Shown here piece after piece: positions 8,128-16,009 of a stretch of 64,000 nt of DNA. Location: positions 186,001-250,000 of the forward strand of contig CAWBJY010000004.1 of NCBI GenBank assembly GCA_963789215.1, in the 5' to 3' direction. The stretch's first letter is position 1. Each line of letters begins with the position of its first letter. Source of the stretch: Phormidesmis sp963789215 (GTDB lineage: Bacteria > Cyanobacteriota > Cyanobacteriia > Phormidesmidales > Phormidesmidaceae). The notes below the pieces were generated by a model. That model did no database searches. It was given only the letters and a program-made list of their open reading frames with translations, and was not told the DNA's origin. The translations under genes were made by a program, and so were the position numbers.

Positions 8128-8622
8128 CTATGAAAGAGAGTTGATAACGTAGTCGATGAGTGAACGGAACTCAGTGAGCGCCTGAGGAGACATGTCACGA
8201 GGAGCGCAAGCGCGATCGCGTGTGTGCTGCATAGCAGTGACATAAGGTGCAGTCGGTAGGTTCAAAGAACGATACACTTCACGTGCACCGGCAATGCCCC
8301 ACTCATCCAAAGGACCAGTGCCGCCAACAACTAGGCTGTAGTTGATTAGACGCAAGTAGTGCTTGATGTCGCGCAGGCACTTGTCTTGCTTGCCTTGGTT
8401 GCCGCCAGCTTCGCCGTCGTTCTTGAGGTAAGGATACTTCTTGAACGCTGCGTCGTAAGCTTCTTGAGCAACTTTGTCGATGCCAGCGTTAAGCTTTTCA
8501 GCCGCTTCTAGGCGAGCAGCCGCACGCTGCAAACCACCTTGAACAGCCTGCAAGTCAGCAGCAGCAGGGAAACGTCCAGCCGCATCAGCCGAAGCGATAG
8601 CAGCAGTTACAACAGATTTCAT
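8128..8622 (-). CDS. cpeA: C-phycoerythrin alpha subunit
   Basis: 164-aa phycobiliprotein carrying two phycoerythrobilins. The bilin cysteines are at the canonical positions Cys-82 (in KCLRDIKHYLRL) and Cys-139 (in RDRACAPRD). It assembles with CpeB into (alpha-beta)6 discs in phycobilisome rods. It is the second gene of cpeBA, 55 nt after cpeB, with its own Shine-Dalgarno sequence (GGAGAAAT just before the ATG). A terminator follows. Confidence 0.98.
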   Translation of the reverse strand: MKSVVTAAIASADAAGRFPAAADLQAVQGGLQRAAARLEAAEKLNAGIDKVAQEAYDAAFKKYPYLKNDGEAGGNQGKQDKCLRDIKHYLRLINYSLVVGGTGPLDEWGIAGAREVYRSLNLPTAPYVTAMQHTRDRACAPRDMSPQALTEFRSLIDYVINSLS

Positions 8623-8677
8623 GATTTATTTCTCCAAGTAATGTTTGATCGGTTAACTTGTTCGGTGCTGCTAGAAA

Positions 8678-9232
8678 TTAACCTAGTGCAGACACAACGC
8701 GATCAAAGTAACCAGCCGCTTCGGAAGCTAGCGCGGAGCAATCGCCGTCAGCAGTTTCCATTTTGTTGTAGCGAGAGCCACCAGCTTCAGGGCTGTTAGT
8801 CTCGTTGATGTGAGCAACACTAGAAGCTTTCATGATGTTGACTGCACGAGCAGCGGAGCCAGTAGGGACGCCCAAAGCAGCGTAAGTCTCTTTAAGACCG
8901 TTCAAGCAACGATCGTCTAGGACGGAAGCATCACCTGCAAGTAGTGCGTAGGATACGTAGCGAAGAACGATTTCGCCGTCGCGCAAGCAAGCAGCCATGC
9001 GACGAGTGGGGTAGCAGTTACCGCCAGCTTGAATCAAGCCAGTATTCTCACAGATCATGCCGGATACAGCGTCAGAAACGATGCAGCTAGCGTTGGAGGA
9101 AATTGCGTTTACCGCGTCTAGTCGCTTGTTGCCTTCAGCAACAAAGCTCTTGAGTTGGTCTAGTTCGCCGCCGCCAATAGTAGCGGTTTTAGAGTCAGCC
9201 GAAACAACGGCTCTAGAGAAAGCGTCAAGCAT
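8678..9232 (-). CDS. cpeB: C-phycoerythrin beta subunit
   Basis: 184-aa phycobiliprotein. All bilin cysteines are present: Cys-50 and Cys-61 (doubly linked site), Cys-82 (MAACLRD) and Cys-165 (GDCSAL). Asn-72, the usual methylation site, is in GGNCYPTRR. The start is the ATG at 9232 with AGGAG upstream; a TTG directly before it is ignored. Cys-82 should be served by the S-type lyase, Cys-165 by CpeT and Cys-50/61 by CpeF; all three kinds of gene are in this window. Confidence 0.98.
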   Translation of the reverse strand: MLDAFSRAVVSADSKTATIGGGELDQLKSFVAEGNKRLDAVNAISSNASCIVSDAVSGMICENTGLIQAGGNCYPTRRMAACLRDGEIVLRYVSYALLAGDASVLDDRCLNGLKETYAALGVPTGSAARAVNIMKASSVAHINETNSPEAGGSRYNKMETADGDCSALASEAAGYFDRVVSALG

Positions 9233-9260
9233 CAAAGCTCTCCTTCTTCGTAATACAGCA

Positions 9261-9282
9261 ACTGGCCGTTTGTTTAGCCAGT
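9261..9282 (-). promoter_or_regulatory. Hairpin in the cpeB leader
   Basis: ACTGGC (9261-9266) pairs with GCCAGT (9277-9282) across a 10-nt loop, starting about 28 nt upstream of the cpeB ATG. It would sit in the 5' untranslated leader. Function is unknown. The rest of 9236-9524 must hold the cpeBA promoter but shows no clear box. Confidence 0.4.
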
Positions 9283-9524
9283 GAAATAACTTTAAAAGAT
9301 GAGGCGGTCTTCAGTCCTCTTTATTAAAAACAAAGCAACAATCCGTTACAAAGTGTTTGGGGATTTATCTGGGATCAGCTTGGGTAGGGAAGTGTAGCGA
9401 TATCATAAAAGCATAATGCTCATCCTAGTATCGCAATACCTCTTAACATTCCTGGCTAAACCGTTTAAAATCACTCGCGGATCTGAGAATTTGCAAAGCG
9501 GAGTTTGAGGATAGGTTCGCGCTG

Positions 9525-9830
9525 CTACTCACGTTCGTCAAATCGAGTGCGGAAGCTGCCGTACTTAATCCAATATTGGTTGAGTTCGTGGTGAGGTGTG
9601 TGCAGACTCGCTTTAGCCTGATAGAGCACGACCCGGCGATGACTGCCGATCCAGATTTTTTTTAACGGCTCGACCACGATAAGCGTGCCGCCAAGCGCTT
9701 CTACGCAGTCTTGAAATTTATCTACCGTGGAGTATTCGACTGTCTCAAAGATGTAGAAATTGCCTGAGCAGATCAGGTGGCGGCTGCGAATCCACGCCTG
9801 CATTTTCTTTTTAGCGGGAGGTGGCAGCAT
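9525..9830 (-). CDS. cpeR: Phycoerythrin operon activator CpeR
   Basis: About 101-aa protein matching CpeR, the activator needed for green-light expression of cpeBA and pebAB in chromatically acclimating cyanobacteria. Conserved segments are MQAWIRSRHLICSGNFYIFET, the ALGGTL motif, KKIWIGSHRRV and SLHTPHHELNQYW. The ATG at 9830 lies 1 nt after the cpeT stop, so the two are translationally coupled. It is the last gene of the cpeC...S-T-R transcription unit, the position known for Fremyella cpeCDESTR. CpeR resembles PP2C phosphatase fragments and has no obvious DNA-binding domain. Confidence 0.93.
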   Translation of the reverse strand: MLPPPAKKKMQAWIRSRHLICSGNFYIFETVEYSTVDKFQDCVEALGGTLIVVEPLKKIWIGSHRRVVLYQAKASLHTPHHELNQYWIKYGSFRTRFDERE

Positions 9831-9831
9831 C

Positions 9832-10503
9832 TCAAGAGAGTTGATTGAATGGCAGTTCGCTGGCGAAGCTTTCGCGTTTTTCGAAACGCAGTGCGCCTTC
9901 GGTTGAACCCCAGACATGTTCGTCACTCTCTACATCCATTCCTTGGTCTAAACTCACCCAGCTATGGTCGGTTAGCTCTACGCGGCTAACCAAGTAGGTG
10001 CGCTTTCCCTTACGCGGGATTAGACACTGATTGCCAGGTTCTACGCCGCCGATGAACTGATCTTTGGCGTCGGTGGTTTCGCGTCGGAAGACCATGGAGC
10101 AGCCGGGGCGACGGATGGCGATTTCTGCTGGGATAGTTTTGAGGATGTCTAGGTGGTGGCCCGATCCTGCGTAGGGAACGCCGTCTTTTAATCCGTAGTT
10201 TTCGATGTAGACGCCATCTTTTTGATCGATTAAGCGGTGTAGTCCTTGGCGGTAGGGCTTCCAGAGGTCGTAGTCGTATACCTGCTCGGAGTAGAATCCA
10301 ATACCGCCAGGAAGGCCCAAGGCTTCGAAGAATTCGAAGGGCAGCGGACGAAAGAAGATGCGAATGTGCGCAAAGTCGGTTGGGTGAGCCTGAGACTGTT
10401 TGTAGTTGCTAAAGTCTCCGGCCATCCAGGTGGCGAGGTCGATGAAGTTTTGGCTGACGGCGGTGGGCCGAGCGGGTTGGGAGGGAGCAGTGAACGCTGT
10501 CAT
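9832..10503 (-). CDS. cpeT: T-type phycobiliprotein lyase CpeT
   Basis: CpcT/CpeT-family lyase (223 aa). CpeT attaches phycoerythrobilin to Cys-165 of beta-phycoerythrin. Family blocks are ATWMAGDFSNYKQ, AHIRIFFRPLP, GCSMVFRRE, GGVEPGNQCLI and HVWGSTEGALRFEK. It is diverged from the cpcT copy at 2799-3389. Its place between cpeS and cpeR supports the cpeT call. The product has an N-terminal extension of about 15 residues compared with CpcT; a later start is possible. Confidence 0.9.
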   Translation of the reverse strand: MTAFTAPSQPARPTAVSQNFIDLATWMAGDFSNYKQSQAHPTDFAHIRIFFRPLPFEFFEALGLPGGIGFYSEQVYDYDLWKPYRQGLHRLIDQKDGVYIENYGLKDGVPYAGSGHHLDILKTIPAEIAIRRPGCSMVFRRETTDAKDQFIGGVEPGNQCLIPRKGKRTYLVSRVELTDHSWVSLDQGMDVESDEHVWGSTEGALRFEKRESFASELPFNQLS

Positions 10504-10614
10504 GCGGGTGATTAAAGCGAGGGTTTGAAGGCGAAAATGTTAAAGCGGGATGCTTTTAAAATTGTAGAGAGAAATTCTGAAAACAGATCAGTAGGCCGGT
10601 GGCTAAGTGGGTCG

Positions 10615-11148
10615 TCAATCTTTGGGGAGTACGCGCACTTCGGATGAAAGTGAGGCAGTGGTGACGCCCTGGCCGTTGCTGGTTTTGATTAAAGATACTC
10701 GAAAGCGAAGGTTGTCGTTGGCAAACCAGATTCTTTCTTCGGCGGAGGCGCGGTCGTAGGGCGTCGTGAGCACGAAAGTGCCGTCGTCTTGGATGAAGTA
10801 GTCGCCAGCGGCGGGCATGGTTTCGGCGTAGCCCTGGTCGCGCAGGAGTTTGCCTGCATTGAGCTGAGTAAGATTGGGGACAGGAACAAGGATGGTTTGC
10901 CCTTTGAGGACGTCTTCTTCGTTCCAGTCGGTTTCGCCTTCCCAGCTCATTTTAAACGGAGTGGCGATCGCACTTACCTCTACAGACTGCTGCTCGCACA
11001 GCGCTAGTACTGCCGGGTCGTCCTTGGCAATTTGTTCGATATTGATGGCCGAGCGAATTTCTTCGAAATGGGCAAAGGCTAAATGATGAGCGCTGCGCTG
11101 CGATCGCCATTGGCCTAAAGAGCGCATCACAAACGTATCAATATCCAT
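10615..11148 (-). CDS. cpeS: S-type phycobiliprotein lyase CpeS
   Basis: 177-aa CpcS/CpeS-family lyase for the Cys-82 site of beta-phycoerythrin. Visible signatures are MDIDTFVMRSLGQWRSQRSAHH, the GKLLRDQGYAE motif and EERIWFANDNLRFRVS. The ATG at 11148 is preferred because relatives begin MDI; another in-frame ATG at 11169 adds seven residues. Operon context (linkers upstream, cpeT-cpeR downstream) gives the cpeS identity by analogy with cpeCDESTR. Confidence 0.85.
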   Translation of the reverse strand: MDIDTFVMRSLGQWRSQRSAHHLAFAHFEEIRSAINIEQIAKDDPAVLALCEQQSVEVSAIATPFKMSWEGETDWNEEDVLKGQTILVPVPNLTQLNAGKLLRDQGYAETMPAAGDYFIQDDGTFVLTTPYDRASAEERIWFANDNLRFRVSLIKTSNGQGVTTASLSSEVRVLPKD

Positions 11149-11301
11149 TCCTGTCACTAAGTCCACCATTCGTCAGCTTTTAAAATCGCTATGCTTTTTT
11201 AGATCATGCCTCAAATGCGCCCACGAAGTAAGGGCCAAAGTCTGAGAAACCCCCTAACCTTGACCCTTTGACTCTTCTAAAAGCAAGCGACGAGCTAATG
11301 A

Positions 11302-11625
11302 CTAGCGACATTTGTTCTGGGTCTTTTTTTGGTCTTGGCCTTTTGGGGCCTCACTCTCAGCGTCCTGCTCAGATTGAGGTGACGCTTTTGATGTGCTAGT
11401 ACGACTAGAGGATGCGGACGGGCTTCCGCAGTCTGCTACTGCTACAGAGGCTATGCGATCGCCTCGACGATGGATAGCTTGCATAGTTTGAGACATCTGG
11501 CTGTAAGGCACCCTGATTCGATAGCTGCTCTGCTTCATCACAGACTGCTGTCGCGCACCGGCAACTTCAATCGTTACCGTGCGATTTTGATAATCACTCG
11601 TGCCAGATTGGCTGAGTACGTTCAT
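11302..11625 (-). CDS. CpcD-like rod-capping linker with C-terminal tail
   Basis: 107-aa protein with one CpcD-type domain at about residues 10-65 (RTVTIEVAGARQQ, YRIRVPYSQMSQTMQAIHRRGDRIASV). This resembles the small linkers that cap phycobilisome rods. After the domain comes a hydrophilic tail of about 40 residues rich in Ser, Gln, Glu and Lys, which ordinary CpcD lacks. The ATG at 11625 has AGGAG about 8 nt upstream, which decides the start. It lies in the cpe linker operon rather than after cpcBA, so it may cap phycoerythrin or mixed rods. Confidence 0.82.
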   Translation of the reverse strand: MNVLSQSGTSDYQNRTVTIEVAGARQQSVMKQSSYRIRVPYSQMSQTMQAIHRRGDRIASVAVADCGSPSASSSRTSTSKASPQSEQDAESEAPKGQDQKKTQNKCR

Positions 11626-11650
11626 CACTATTCTCCTGATTGCAGACTTC

Positions 11651-12025
11651 TTACGCAGACTCGATACTGACGATTTTGCCGCCGAACTTTTGAATGGAGC
11701 GAATTTTCTCTTGCAGCTGGTTGTCGCCCACTTCGTAGATGATGTTGCTGCGAGGCGTCCGACTGCCGCCCGTGTTTGCACCTGTCACGCTGATGCGATA
11801 GTTCGACGTTCTGCCAGTTGTAGCCGAAATGCTCGACTTAGGGGATTTAATCTTGGTGTTGCGATTGCCGCCTAAATCGCTGGTCAGCAGCGCTTTTTTG
11901 CCAGGATTGTGAGAAGTGTTGCCGCCCGCAATGACGAGCGTGCGATTGAAGCTCACGTTTTTAAGACCCGCTTCGGTATTTTGGCGTAGCTCTACAGGCT
12001 CTGGACTGGCGACCCAAATTGACAT
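11651..12025 (-). CDS. Minimal rod linker at the cpeE position
   Basis: 124-aa protein. The C-terminal 50 residues form a CpcD-type domain (SNYRISVTGANTGG, QLQEKIRSIQKFGGKIVSIESA). The middle (VSFNRTLVI, SDLGGNRNTKIKSPKSS) is colinear with the region between the two domains of CpeD (VVYNRNFAI, YDIGTNSANKIKKTKAS). The N-terminal SPEPVELRQN looks like the start of a full rod linker. The large PF00427 linker domain of about 130 residues is absent, as if deleted internally. An AGGAG site precedes the ATG. It follows cpeD, where Fremyella has full-length cpeE. The function as a cap or spacer is inferred. Confidence 0.75.
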   Translation of the reverse strand: MSIWVASPEPVELRQNTEAGLKNVSFNRTLVIAGGNTSHNPGKKALLTSDLGGNRNTKIKSPKSSISATTGRTSNYRISVTGANTGGSRTPRSNIIYEVGDNQLQEKIRSIQKFGGKIVSIESA

Positions 12026-12060
12026 TTAAAGTTTCTCCTAATAAAAAGTTTTAAAAAATT

Positions 12061-12128
12061 GCGCCGCCTCCGGTTTGCTAGAGAATGACTTAAAACTGAC
12101 CTATCTTTAGCAAACTGGAGGGCGGCGC
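12061..12128 (-). terminator. Strong hairpin plus T tract between cpeD and the minimal linker
   Basis: GCGCCGCCTCCGGTTTGCTA (12061-12080) pairs with 12108-12128 over about 20 bp with one bulge and one G-T pair. On the minus strand the stem is followed by AATTTTTTAAAACTTTTT. It is an intrinsic terminator or attenuator inside the cpe linker operon, 35 nt before the next start codon. Confidence 0.8.
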
Positions 12129-12211
12129 TCAAAATGAGAAAGCGTTTGTTTTCTCAACGCAACGTAATAATAGACATTAAAAAGACATCAAACCTTACAC
12201 GTCTGCCCATA

Positions 12212-12301
12212 AAAAAGAGCTGAACAACCACCATGCAAACAGTTTTATCGCTTCTTGTTGAGAAGCAGATCGCTGTTGTGGCCGTACGTTCAGCTCTTTT
12301 T
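12212..12301. repeat. 14-bp perfect inverted repeat enclosing a smaller hairpin
   Basis: AAAAAGAGCTGAAC (12212-12225) is matched perfectly by GTTCAGCTCTTTTT (12288-12301). Between them CTTCT/AGAAG (12251-12255/12261-12265) form a small hairpin. The arms carry A/T runs, so the structure can terminate in either direction. It lies between cpeD and the hairpin at 12061. No gene is credible in 12026-12382. Confidence 0.85.
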
Positions 12302-12382
12302 GTGAAAGTTAGTGCCTGCTGATTGTGCAAACCTACTTTTTCCAAGTAGCGTTTGCGCTAGTCGCTGCTATATAACCTTCGT

Positions 12383-13135
12383 TTAGGTAATCTCGGTGAT
12401 ATCTACAATCTTGGCACCGCTGCGCTGAATGCGCTGAATTTGGGGCGTCATTTTCCGAGCGGAAACAATGTACTCGTTGAAGCTGACGCGGCGAGGGGCA
12501 TCGAACTTAGCGCCCGTTGTGCGAATTTTGAAGCGCTTCTCGGTGGTGGATCCAGGCGAGGCTTTGGTCTTCTTAATTTTGTTGGCGCTGTTGGTGCCGA
12601 TGTCGTATACGAGCTGAGAGTCTTTAACGGCGCTGTCAATTTGAGCCGGGCCTCGGTTGATGGCGAAGTTGCGGTTATAAACGACTTGCTTACGACCCAC
12701 TTCACTCTTTTCTCGAGTGAATGGAACAATGTTCTCGCCGAAGTTTTCTTGATATTCTTCGCTATCTACATAGGAGTCGATGTCAGCGTCGTAGCCTTCT
12801 TCGGTGCAGCGACGAATATGCTCGCTAGTTTCTGCTTGGGATGCAGGTGCACGGCCTAGCAAATGCTGAAAGTTTAGCTCTGCTGAGCGGTAGGGGCCAC
12901 AGGTTTCGAAGTAGCGGGCGCGGTAAAAGTCGGATTTGGCGACCGCACGGACGAACTCGCGCACGGAGAAGTCTCCGTTGCGTAGCTGGGACTCGGCTGT
13001 GATGAGCCGCTCGCTCTCCATGACGTGAGGGTTGCCCAGTACCTGTTTGTAGACTGCGCGGATGATAGAGTCGATGTCTTCGGTTGAGCTATTGGGCCAC
13101 AGCTCGTAAGTGTAATCTAAGGTGGCATTTGCCAT
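12383..13135 (-). CDS. cpeD: Phycoerythrin rod linker CpeD
   Basis: 250-aa rod linker. An N-terminal PBS-linker (PF00427) domain at about residues 10-140 is marked by IIRAVYKQVLGNPHVMESERL, SVREFVRAVAKSDFYR, LNFQHLLGRAP and DADIDSYVDSEEYQENFGENIVPF. A C-terminal CpcD domain spans about 195-250. It joins phycoerythrin hexamers within the rods. AGGAG precedes the ATG. It is the second gene of the cpeC operon, 134 nt after cpeC, and two strong hairpins follow it. Confidence 0.92.
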   Translation of the reverse strand: MANATLDYTYELWPNSSTEDIDSIIRAVYKQVLGNPHVMESERLITAESQLRNGDFSVREFVRAVAKSDFYRARYFETCGPYRSAELNFQHLLGRAPASQAETSEHIRRCTEEGYDADIDSYVDSEEYQENFGENIVPFTREKSEVGRKQVVYNRNFAINRGPAQIDSAVKDSQLVYDIGTNSANKIKKTKASPGSTTEKRFKIRTTGAKFDAPRRVSFNEYIVSARKMTPQIQRIQRSGAKIVDITEIT

Positions 13136-13269
13136 GGGTGTGTTCTCCTAAATGAAACTTTTAATAACAAGTTTTAAGGGAGGTTATCTAACGCCTAGTG
13201 CAAAGACGAGCGACTTGGACATTTGCGCCATGCGTTGTCTGCGATCGCTCGCCTGAGGCCGTTGGCTAT

Positions 13270-14145
13270 TTAGCTAACCGCAGTGATGCTGGCAATGACG
13301 CCGCCTGCTTTGTGGATGCGCTGGTATTCCTGAGAGAGCTTCTCGTAAGGCACCAGATACACCTGGTTGGCTCGGCGGAACCGGGAAGAGGCTTTGCGTA
13401 CGGTGTTGGCTCGAATCGAGGTGACTTCTATACGGTAAACCTTGCCGCGCTCGCCGATGCCTGCGCCCACGCGAACGGGAGCCGCTGTAGGTGGCTCGCT
13501 AAATGCCCAGCCGTCGCCGTTGTTGGAAGAAGGCGCTCTGACCGCAGTGGCAACCGCGTTGATCACCTTGCTGTTGAGGCGAGGTGTTTTACCAGAGGTG
13601 CTGCCCTTAAGCGAGCTGCTAGATGCGCCGCGCACTAGCTCGAACAGGTGAGTAAATTCGACCATGCTCTCGGAGCCTTCGCTCTTGTAGCCGCGAATGT
13701 AAGGGACGATGTTCTCACCGAAGGTGTTTTGATACTCATCGCTGTCGATGTAGCTATCAATGTCCGCTTCAAAGCCTGCTTCGTCGAGTACGTTGCTGTG
13801 GAACTTCATTTCGTCGTAGTTGTTGGGCGCGCGGCCTAGCAGATGACGGAAGTTGAGTTCGCTGTAGCGGTAGCGGGGGCAAGACTCGAAGAAACGAGTG
13901 CGGTATAGATCTGATTTGGCGATCGCGCGAACAAATTCTCGTACGCTGTATTCGCCTAGCTTGAACTGGGATTCTGCAACTTCTAGTCGCTCGCTTTCCA
14001 TTACGTAAGCGTTGCCTAGAACCTGCCGGTAAACGGCGTTGATAATGTCTTCACGTTCATCAGCCGAGAGACCGGGAACCCACTCTATAGGCGGAGTCTC
14101 TTCGAAAAGACTGACGCCCAATCGCGATGCTGGTCCGAAAGCCAT
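13270..14145 (-). CDS. cpeC: Phycoerythrin rod linker CpeC
   Basis: 291-aa rod linker. The N-terminus MAFGPASRLGVSLFEETPP is characteristic of CpeC/CpcC-type linkers. The PF00427 domain spans about residues 25-165 (IINAVYRQVLGNAYVMESERL, LNFRHLLGRAP, EADIDSYIDSDEYQ). The C-terminal CpcD domain spans about 235-291 (VYRIEVTSIRAN, YEKLSQEYQRIHKAGGVIASI). It is the first gene of the minus-strand cpe linker operon. Confidence 0.94.
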   Translation of the reverse strand: MAFGPASRLGVSLFEETPPIEWVPGLSADEREDIINAVYRQVLGNAYVMESERLEVAESQFKLGEYSVREFVRAIAKSDLYRTRFFESCPRYRYSELNFRHLLGRAPNNYDEMKFHSNVLDEAGFEADIDSYIDSDEYQNTFGENIVPYIRGYKSEGSESMVEFTHLFELVRGASSSSLKGSTSGKTPRLNSKVINAVATAVRAPSSNNGDGWAFSEPPTAAPVRVGAGIGERGKVYRIEVTSIRANTVRKASSRFRRANQVYLVPYEKLSQEYQRIHKAGGVIASITAVS

Positions 14146-14592
14146 GGATGCTATCTCCTAGTTGACAACAGTTTGTAAGGTTGAGTTTGTTACGTCAGGT
14201 TTGTAACCTTTCGCATCGAGCGCTGTCTCAAAACATCGAGTGGCCATCGACTAAGCGACTGGCTTAGGGGGACGTCAGCTACGCAGCTCGCGCCTTCTCA
14301 TAAACTCAAAAAGATTGAGGAGCAAATCTCTACAAGTCGCGACTAATCACTACTTGCGTGTCCTCATTATTTCTGCAAAAGGGGTCTGTCTTCGTCAAGT
14401 TTTGTTAACTTGTTCGTTTGGCTACTGCCTACTGAAATGGCGGCAAAGCGCCTGCTAGAAGCTGATCTGAGATTTATCGGTCTAGCTTGAGCGCTATTTT
14501 TCGCTGTCAACAGCGACTGAGAACAAAAGTCGTATCGTTACTGATCTTTACAATACTTCGCATCTGTTGAACTGTGGTCGCGGCTTGATCTG
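14146..14592 (-). promoter_or_regulatory. Upstream region of the cpeC operon
   Basis: This 447-nt non-coding stretch must carry the cpeC promoter. The clearest structure is CAAGTT-TTGTT-AACTTG at 14396-14412, a 6-bp inverted repeat about 250 nt upstream of the start, which could be an operator. A clear -10/-35 pair was not found. Confidence 0.4.
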
Positions 14593-15285
14593 CTATTGAG
14601 CTGCGCCTGCCTGTTTGAGAAGGGCGATCGCGGCGGGCGCTCGAAAAGAATCTTTGGCCTCATCTAGGGCCGTTCGTCCCTGTCGGTTTACGGCTGTGAG
14701 GTCAGCGCCGTTTTCTATTAGGAGCGAGATGATGCTGAGATCGCCTCGGGCGGCGGCCATAATCAGCGGCGTCCAGTTGCCAATATTTCGCGTATTGACG
14801 CCAGCTCCTGCTTGAATCAGGCTTTTGACGGTGTAGAGATGACCATTATCGACCGCTAGATAAAGCGCCGTATCGCCAATTCGGTTGGTGAGGGTAATGT
14901 CTGCGCCCATTTTAATTAACCGCTCGACGATATCGGTTTCGCCATTGCGGGCCATCATCATCAGCACTGTCTCTTGGTAGGCATTTTGTCCGGTGATGTC
15001 GGCTCCCTGGTCGAGCAGCGTCGCGATCATGGCTCGCCGGTCTGACTCGGCTGCGTACATTAGGGCGGTGTAGCCTGAGTCGTTTCTCAAGTTGATGTCG
15101 GCCTGCTGGGACAGTAGGTAGGCAACAATTTCTGGATGGTTTTCCATGGCCGCCCACATCAGGCCCGTGCTGCTTTGCCATCGGCTATCTACGCTGATGC
15201 CCTGCTCGCGCAGATCTTTTACCTGATCGAGATCGCCTTTGATACAGGCGCGAATGAACTTCTCAGCGGGCGTAGGATCTGGCAC
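14593..15285 (-). CDS. Ankyrin-repeat protein
   Basis: 230-aa protein made almost wholly of six to seven ankyrin repeats. Repeated motifs are GYTALMYAAE, GDTALYLAVDNGHL and NWTPLIMAAARGDL followed by L-x-x-GADI/L. There is no signal peptide or membrane segment, so it is cytoplasmic and probably binds a protein partner. It lies upstream of the cpeC operon and downstream of a phycobiliprotein-like gene on the same strand, 42 nt away, so they may be co-transcribed. A phycobilisome role is inferred only from position. Confidence 0.9.
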   Translation of the reverse strand: MPDPTPAEKFIRACIKGDLDQVKDLREQGISVDSRWQSSTGLMWAAMENHPEIVAYLLSQQADINLRNDSGYTALMYAAESDRRAMIATLLDQGADITGQNAYQETVLMMMARNGETDIVERLIKMGADITLTNRIGDTALYLAVDNGHLYTVKSLIQAGAGVNTRNIGNWTPLIMAAARGDLSIISLLIENGADLTAVNRQGRTALDEAKDSFRAPAAIALLKQAGAAQ

Positions 15286-15327
15286 GTTTTTTAGCTGTTT
15301 TAGTTAGCTGTTGTTAGATAAATTGGC

Positions 15328-15951
15328 TTACGAGGTTGGCCGCTTTACGAAGGCTGATAGCTGCGTAATCAGATGGTCAAAGTAGGGGGCGATCGCTTCA
15401 CCAGTTTTGGTATCAAATCGGCTCAAGCTAGCAGATTTAATGCCCTTTAGTCCGGCAACCATGGCGGGCAAGGGCACCTGTAGTTCTTCGTATAGCAGCT
15501 CCATAGCGGCTAGCCCAGTCGAGCTGGTGTACTGAATTTTTTGACCCGCAATGCCGTAGGTGATGCAGCGCAAAAATTGCCAGAAGTCTCGCCAGCAAGC
15601 CTCGGCTCGCATGGGGGGGTAAAGTCCGCCGCCCGGCTTGAGGATATCTGGAAAGGCGGTGAGAACATCCGCTCTAGCTTCGTCAACAATGTTGGCGGCC
15701 TGATCGCGGAGCTGTTTGACTACGGCAATCGTATCGATTTGAGTGGCGTCTGTCTGACCACCTTTGGAGAGATCTTTAGAGAGATCTGTCTGAGCAACTA
15801 GGGAAAGTTCTTCGTCGGTTAGGTACTGGCTGTTATCGTCGGCGGTCTGTAGACGATCTTTGGCCTCGGTTGAAAGCCTTGGCCAATTTTCAAAGCTAAC
15901 GATTCTCGCCTGTGGAATGAGTTCTTTTGCACGTTCGCTTAGGCCGGTCAC
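15328..15951 (-). CDS. Divergent phycobiliprotein-like protein
   Basis: 207-aa protein related to the phycobilisome protein family (PF00502). From about residue 75 it follows the globin-like order of a phycobiliprotein: LYPPMRAEACWRDFWQFLRCITYGIAG matches the region around the chromophore cysteine of CpcB/CpeB. Cys-119 is in a C-x-R-D motif, keeping the Arg and Asp that hold the bilin propionates. The first 70 residues are acidic and unlike normal subunits. It could be a bilin carrier, an assembly factor or a minor PBS component. It is flanked by an ankyrin gene and a HEAT lyase-like gene on the same strand. Confidence 0.75.
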   Translation of the reverse strand: MTGLSERAKELIPQARIVSFENWPRLSTEAKDRLQTADDNSQYLTDEELSLVAQTDLSKDLSKGGQTDATQIDTIAVVKQLRDQAANIVDEARADVLTAFPDILKPGGGLYPPMRAEACWRDFWQFLRCITYGIAGQKIQYTSSTGLAAMELLYEELQVPLPAMVAGLKGIKSASLSRFDTKTGEAIAPYFDHLITQLSAFVKRPTS

Positions 15952-16009
15952 GGGTTGAGTCCTCGGTGGTTTTTAGAGCTGGTTAGGGGCTAGCTGATGG
16001 TATAAGGCT

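Noticed and set aside
2799..10503. Swapping the CpcT and CpeT labels of the two T-type lyases
   Set aside because: The 2799 gene has the CpcT-like start and sits with cpcS and pcyA; the 9832 gene sits between cpeS and cpeR.
12154..12345. Open frame of 63 codons on the minus strand between cpeD and the small linker
   Set aside because: It coincides with the inverted repeats and has no ribosome binding site or protein-like pattern.
12440..12859. Long plus-strand open frame opposite cpeD
   Set aside because: It is an antisense shadow of a confidently identified linker gene.
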